54,163 nt of DNA from JBFXAN01 sp050184225 (GTDB taxonomy: Bacteria > Chloroflexota > Dehalococcoidia > CAUJGQ01). The translations under genes and the position numbers were made by a program. How positions within the stretch are numbered: position 1 is the stretch's first letter; each line of letters begins with the position of its first letter. Below, in pieces: positions 51,567 through 54,163 of this stretch. The notes beneath the pieces are model-generated. The model was given only the letters and a program-made list of their open reading frames with translations, made no database searches and was not told the origin of the DNA. The DNA lies in the NCBI GenBank assembly GCA_050184225.1, contig JBFXAN010000025.1, forward strand, positions 1 to 54,163, given 5' to 3'.

Positions 51567-52913
51567 TTACCGGATTCTGTTGGTGCGGTGGAGGATGGAG
51601 CCGAAGGGGTCGACGACCCGGAATGGACGTACTTCCCCGAAGCGCTTGTTATATCGAAGGGTGCCGCCTGTCGCTGAGGTGACGTGGTAGGTGGGCTCAC
51701 GGAAGTGGCTGACCCCGCTCACACGCAGGCCGATCGGCGCGATCGCATCGACAATCTTGCGTACCTGCTCCTGCTCCACGAGTACGCGCGCATGACTGTA
51801 GGACCCCGGCGCCTCGCCCGGGCCGCTCAAGGCATCGACCAGTGGTGCGACGTCCGGCATATAGCGAAGGACATCGGCCTTGCTCACCACCACAGAGATC
51901 GGCACGTCGACCGGCTCCGCCATCGGGAGTTGGTGATGATTCCGGAGCATCGCCGCCACGTTCGCGAGGATTTCATGGAGTGGAAGGTCGGGCTCGTTGA
52001 ATGCACCATGGGTGGCGACCGGCTCGATCCGGTGGACCGGGCTCCGGCTCGCGGCGATGACATCCTCCGGGTCGAACAAGCCATCGGCGGTGCCGTTAGT
52101 GGGACCGTCCCCAGGGTCTGAATCTGCGCGGCCTGCAGCAACAGGGACCGCGACAGGCGGTGCCAACGACTGCGGCGGCACCTCGTGGCCAATGCCCAGG
52201 ACATCGTCGGGCACGACCTTACGGACCTTCTCCAGCTTGGAGGGGTCGAGCATACAAATCAGGCCGTCGGCGTGGAGAATGTAGCGGCAGTACTGTTCCA
52301 TCGCCTGGCGTCGTTGAATCTGCTCACCAGAGCCGTCAAAGAAGAGGACATTATAGGCCCTGGGAGCCACCCCCTCCTGCGCGATGGTCATCGTATAGAT
52401 GAAGGGCAAGAACGGCTCGCGCTCGCTCGCTTGCTCGGTTCTCGGCATCATCTCGCGATTGGCGAACATGCGGCGCCTGAGATCGGCCATCCGGACGCTC
52501 GAATCCGCCTCTGGCTGCAGCCGCACGCCGTTGCCGCGCATCTCGGCTTTGTCGAATAACGCGTCTATGAGCGCGGTGAGATACGCGGTTTTGCCGGTGC
52601 TCGGTCCGCCGATGAGGCCGATCACGATCGTCTCTATGGCGCCCGCGTTCGGCGGGAGCGGCCGCTTGCACGTCTCGTCGAGGCAGGTGAGGCGGCGGGT
52701 CGTGCCGATCGCCTCCTCGTCGGGTAAAGGCAGACGCTGTTGGATGAACGTGGGCAGGCATTGCGCGAGCCTTTGCCAAAGCGGCCGCCGAGCGCGCGCC
52801 CTCGCCCACTGTGGCAGTGCGTCATAGTCGATCTCGCCTGCATCTGTCTCTGGCACCTCGAACACGTTAAAGCAGGCAGTGCACAGGACTCGCCGGCGCC
52901 GTCCACCGTTCAT
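51567..52913 (-). CDS. Zinc-ribbon P-loop GTPase (double-GTPase/DO-GTPase-like)
   Basis: 448 residues from ATG 52913. A zinc ribbon is formed by CTAC (Cys11, Cys14) and CLDETC (Cys77, Cys82). The GTPase core has Walker A GGPSTGKT (102-109), a switch II-type DGSG (193-196, in VLFFDGSGE) and a G4 motif SKAD (344-347, in ISVVVSKAD) where most GTPases have NKxD. An insertion of about 90 residues lies before G4. It is the likely nucleotide switch of the system, acting on or with GAP1. ATG 52913 is preferred because GGGGAG lies seven bases upstream; upstream ATGs lack such a site. It is the first gene of the operon. Confidence 0.85.
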   Translation of the reverse strand: MNGGRRRRVLCTACFNVFEVPETDAGEIDYDALPQWARARARRPLWQRLAQCLPTFIQQRLPLPDEEAIGTTRRLTCLDETCKRPLPPNAGAIETIVIGLIGGPSTGKTAYLTALIDALFDKAEMRGNGVRLQPEADSSVRMADLRRRMFANREMMPRTEQASEREPFLPFIYTMTIAQEGVAPRAYNVLFFDGSGEQIQRRQAMEQYCRYILHADGLICMLDPSKLEKVRKVVPDDVLGIGHEVPPQSLAPPVAVPVAAGRADSDPGDGPTNGTADGLFDPEDVIAASRSPVHRIEPVATHGAFNEPDLPLHEILANVAAMLRNHHQLPMAEPVDVPISVVVSKADVLRYMPDVAPLVDALSGPGEAPGSYSHARVLVEQEQVRKIVDAIAPIGLRVSGVSHFREPTYHVTSATGGTLRYNKRFGEVRPFRVVDPFGSILHRTNRIR

Positions 52914-52995
52914 CACTGCACTCCCCGCCCGCGGCCGAGCCATGTGCATCGAATAACAACGGATTGGGCAAGAGTAACAAACCACTGTCAGAACT

Positions 52996-53032
52996 TGTCA
53001 AGTCTCGTTCATTCGACCATTCGATCATTCGA
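52996..53032 (-). promoter_or_regulatory. Operon promoter with three TCGAATG repeats
   Basis: On the minus strand a consensus -35 box TTGACA (53001-52996) lies about 80 bp before the GTPase start. Nine bases upstream of it are three direct TCGAATG units (plus-strand CATTCGA at 53010-53016, 53018-53024 and 53026-53032; 8-bp period). The best -10 is weak (GTTACT, 17-bp spacing), which fits a promoter that needs an activator bound at the repeats. Confidence 0.6.
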
Positions 53033-53164
53033 CGATGAATGTACTCTGATTGGGTCACGACACCGCCCGCGTACCCTGAGGAGGTAGCCACCTCCGTGTA
53101 ACGCATCCGCGGTGGTGAGGTGGAACGCGTGGCACGGGTTTCGGAGCTGCGCGGAGGTGGTGAC

Positions 53165-54163
53165 ATGCGTTGCCGGCTGGTTGGGTGCGTCATGCTCGTG
53201 ATGTCTCTCGCGCTGGCCATCGCCTGCGATGAGCGAGGGCAGGAACGGTCGGCCGAACCTGGACCGGTAACGGGGACCGCAGCCGAGCAGCCCGCACAGA
53301 CTTCCGTGCCCCCGCCGGCTATGCGCTCTGCCGGCGAACAGCCTTCGCAATATGCGATCGAACTGCGCCCGGATACGCTCCGTCTGGATGGCGATGTCGC
53401 GACTGCCGCCCGCAGCGCCGGGCGCTGTCCGGAGCAATGGCTCGCGGACACACCGCCAGGAACGATCTTACTGGGCGTGGACCCGTCGTCCTGTAACCCG
53501 TCTGACTGGGACGGTGGCTCAGCCTCGGCGGACTTGCTACTGGAGGATATGTTCAGCCCGACCGTCCTCGTGATCACGGTGTGGTGGCCGGATCGGGATG
53601 GCAAGGGTATCCATTCGCCCAAGGGTAACCAGATCAGTACGATCACGCTCGACGGTCGCCCCTTGTGGGCCAAGCGCACGACCCACCGCTCGGCGGCTAA
53701 CGACTACTATGCGGCTGAACATGCGCCGATCGTGCTGACTGTAGTGCTCCGCAACCCGGGCCGGCACACGCTACGTTTCGCCGTCCCTCCCCAGACTGCC
53801 TGGGATGTAAGTGGGATCACCATCAAGGAATACCCACTCCCACGGGCGATCCGGGGCGTGGCGTACAGCCCGTATCGGGATTGCCAGTCCGCCGACACTC
53901 GGTTGCAGCCCACCATCACAGATGTAGAGGAAGATTTGTTCCGCCTGGCTCACACCAGCACCGCGATTCGGACGTATTCGTCGACCGGTGTCAATCGTCC
54001 CATCCCGGCGGCGGCCAAGGCGCTGGGTCTTCAGGTGTTCGCCGGAGCCTGGCTGGACTCTGCTCCAGATGACGCAGCGAGGAGTCGCGTCGAACGGGAT
54101 CGCGCCGAAATTGATGGTGTGGTCGATATCGCGCATGCAGTGCAGCCCGACGGGCTCATCGTG
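53165..54163 (+). CDS. Lipoprotein with GH17-like glucanase domain (partial, runs off the edge)
   Basis: 333 residues seen, open to the window end. The signal peptide ends in lipobox LAIAC (Cys21), so it is a lipoprotein. Residues about 70-215 look like a beta-sandwich carbohydrate-binding part (IVLTVVLRNPGRHTLRFAVP). From about 230 the sequence RGVAYSPYRDCQSADTRLQP then DVEEDLFRLAHTSTAIRTYS and GLQVFAGAWLDS has the strand/loop pattern of glycoside hydrolase family 17 (endo-beta-1,3-glucanase clan). The active-site Glu residues would lie beyond the edge. GGAGG stands eight bases before ATG 53165. It is divergent from the tubulin/GTPase operon. Confidence 0.8.
   Translation, partial: MRCRLVGCVMLVMSLALAIACDERGQERSAEPGPVTGTAAEQPAQTSVPPPAMRSAGEQPSQYAIELRPDTLRLDGDVATAARSAGRCPEQWLADTPPGTILLGVDPSSCNPSDWDGGSASADLLLEDMFSPTVLVITVWWPDRDGKGIHSPKGNQISTITLDGRPLWAKRTTHRSAANDYYAAEHAPIVLTVVLRNPGRHTLRFAVPPQTAWDVSGITIKEYPLPRAIRGVAYSPYRDCQSADTRLQPTITDVEEDLFRLAHTSTAIRTYSSTGVNRPIPAAAKALGLQVFAGAWLDSAPDDAARSRVERDRAEIDGVVDIAHAVQPDGLIV

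Overview
The window is high-GC bacterial chromosome, about 65-70 % by eye. Gene content is typical of a Chloroflexota/Thermomicrobia-like heterotroph: paired SCP-x-type thiolases with DUF35 OB-fold proteins, CaiB/BaiF CoA-transferases, an SsuD-like flavin monooxygenase with a dipeptide-type ABC importer, DUF3500, PadR and LuxR regulators, and Uma2. No rRNA or housekeeping marker allows a firmer placement; this assignment is inference from gene families.

Positions 1-39,500 are ordinary accessory-metabolism chromosome. It holds a LuxR-HTH membrane regulator, RidA, an SDR, an ArsR/SRPBCC pair behind a clear palindromic operator, and a large protein of unknown function. Next come Uma2, an alpha/beta hydrolase, a UPF0175/DUF3368 toxin-antitoxin pair, PadR with a small membrane partner, DAHP synthase, a CocE-like hydrolase, a STAND-TPR-LuxR regulator and a cupredoxin-like protein. 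Then follow a tandem pair of ferritin-like proteins in which the second has lost its iron ligands, DUF3500, thiolase/DUF35 pair 1, a HAD phosphatase, secreted beta-helix and PKD proteins, and a second probable toxin-antitoxin pair. The ABC importer/flavin monooxygenase operon, thiolase/DUF35 pair 2 with a fused double CoA-transferase, and a phosphotriesterase-like hydrolase complete this part. Several families of dispersed palindromic repeats sit between these genes.

At 39,526-39,607 (minus strand) lies the 3' half of a tRNA gene, followed directly by its own hairpin terminator, while the 5' half is missing. This is the usual scar of an integrative element at a tRNA. Everything to its right therefore looks like a genomic island whose other end is outside the window. 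Next to the scar is a frameshifted metallopeptidase remnant.

The island carries the most remarkable content: a compact six-gene minus-strand operon (52,913 to 40,233). In transcription order it encodes (1) a zinc-ribbon P-loop GTPase, (2) a large protein resembling GTPase-associated protein 1 (GAP1), (3) a two-TM protein with a long coiled-coil tail, (4) a single-TM protein with a MotB/TolR-like Asp in its membrane helix, (5) a 1221-residue tubulin/FtsZ-like protein with its own membrane hairpin, and (6) a secreted, membrane-anchored von Willebrand A protein. The set reads as an envelope-spanning, GTP-switched complex, plausibly a conflict/defence system. A TTGACA box preceded by three TCGAATG repeats forms its probable promoter. 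A divergent lipoprotein with a GH17-like glucanase domain runs off the right edge.
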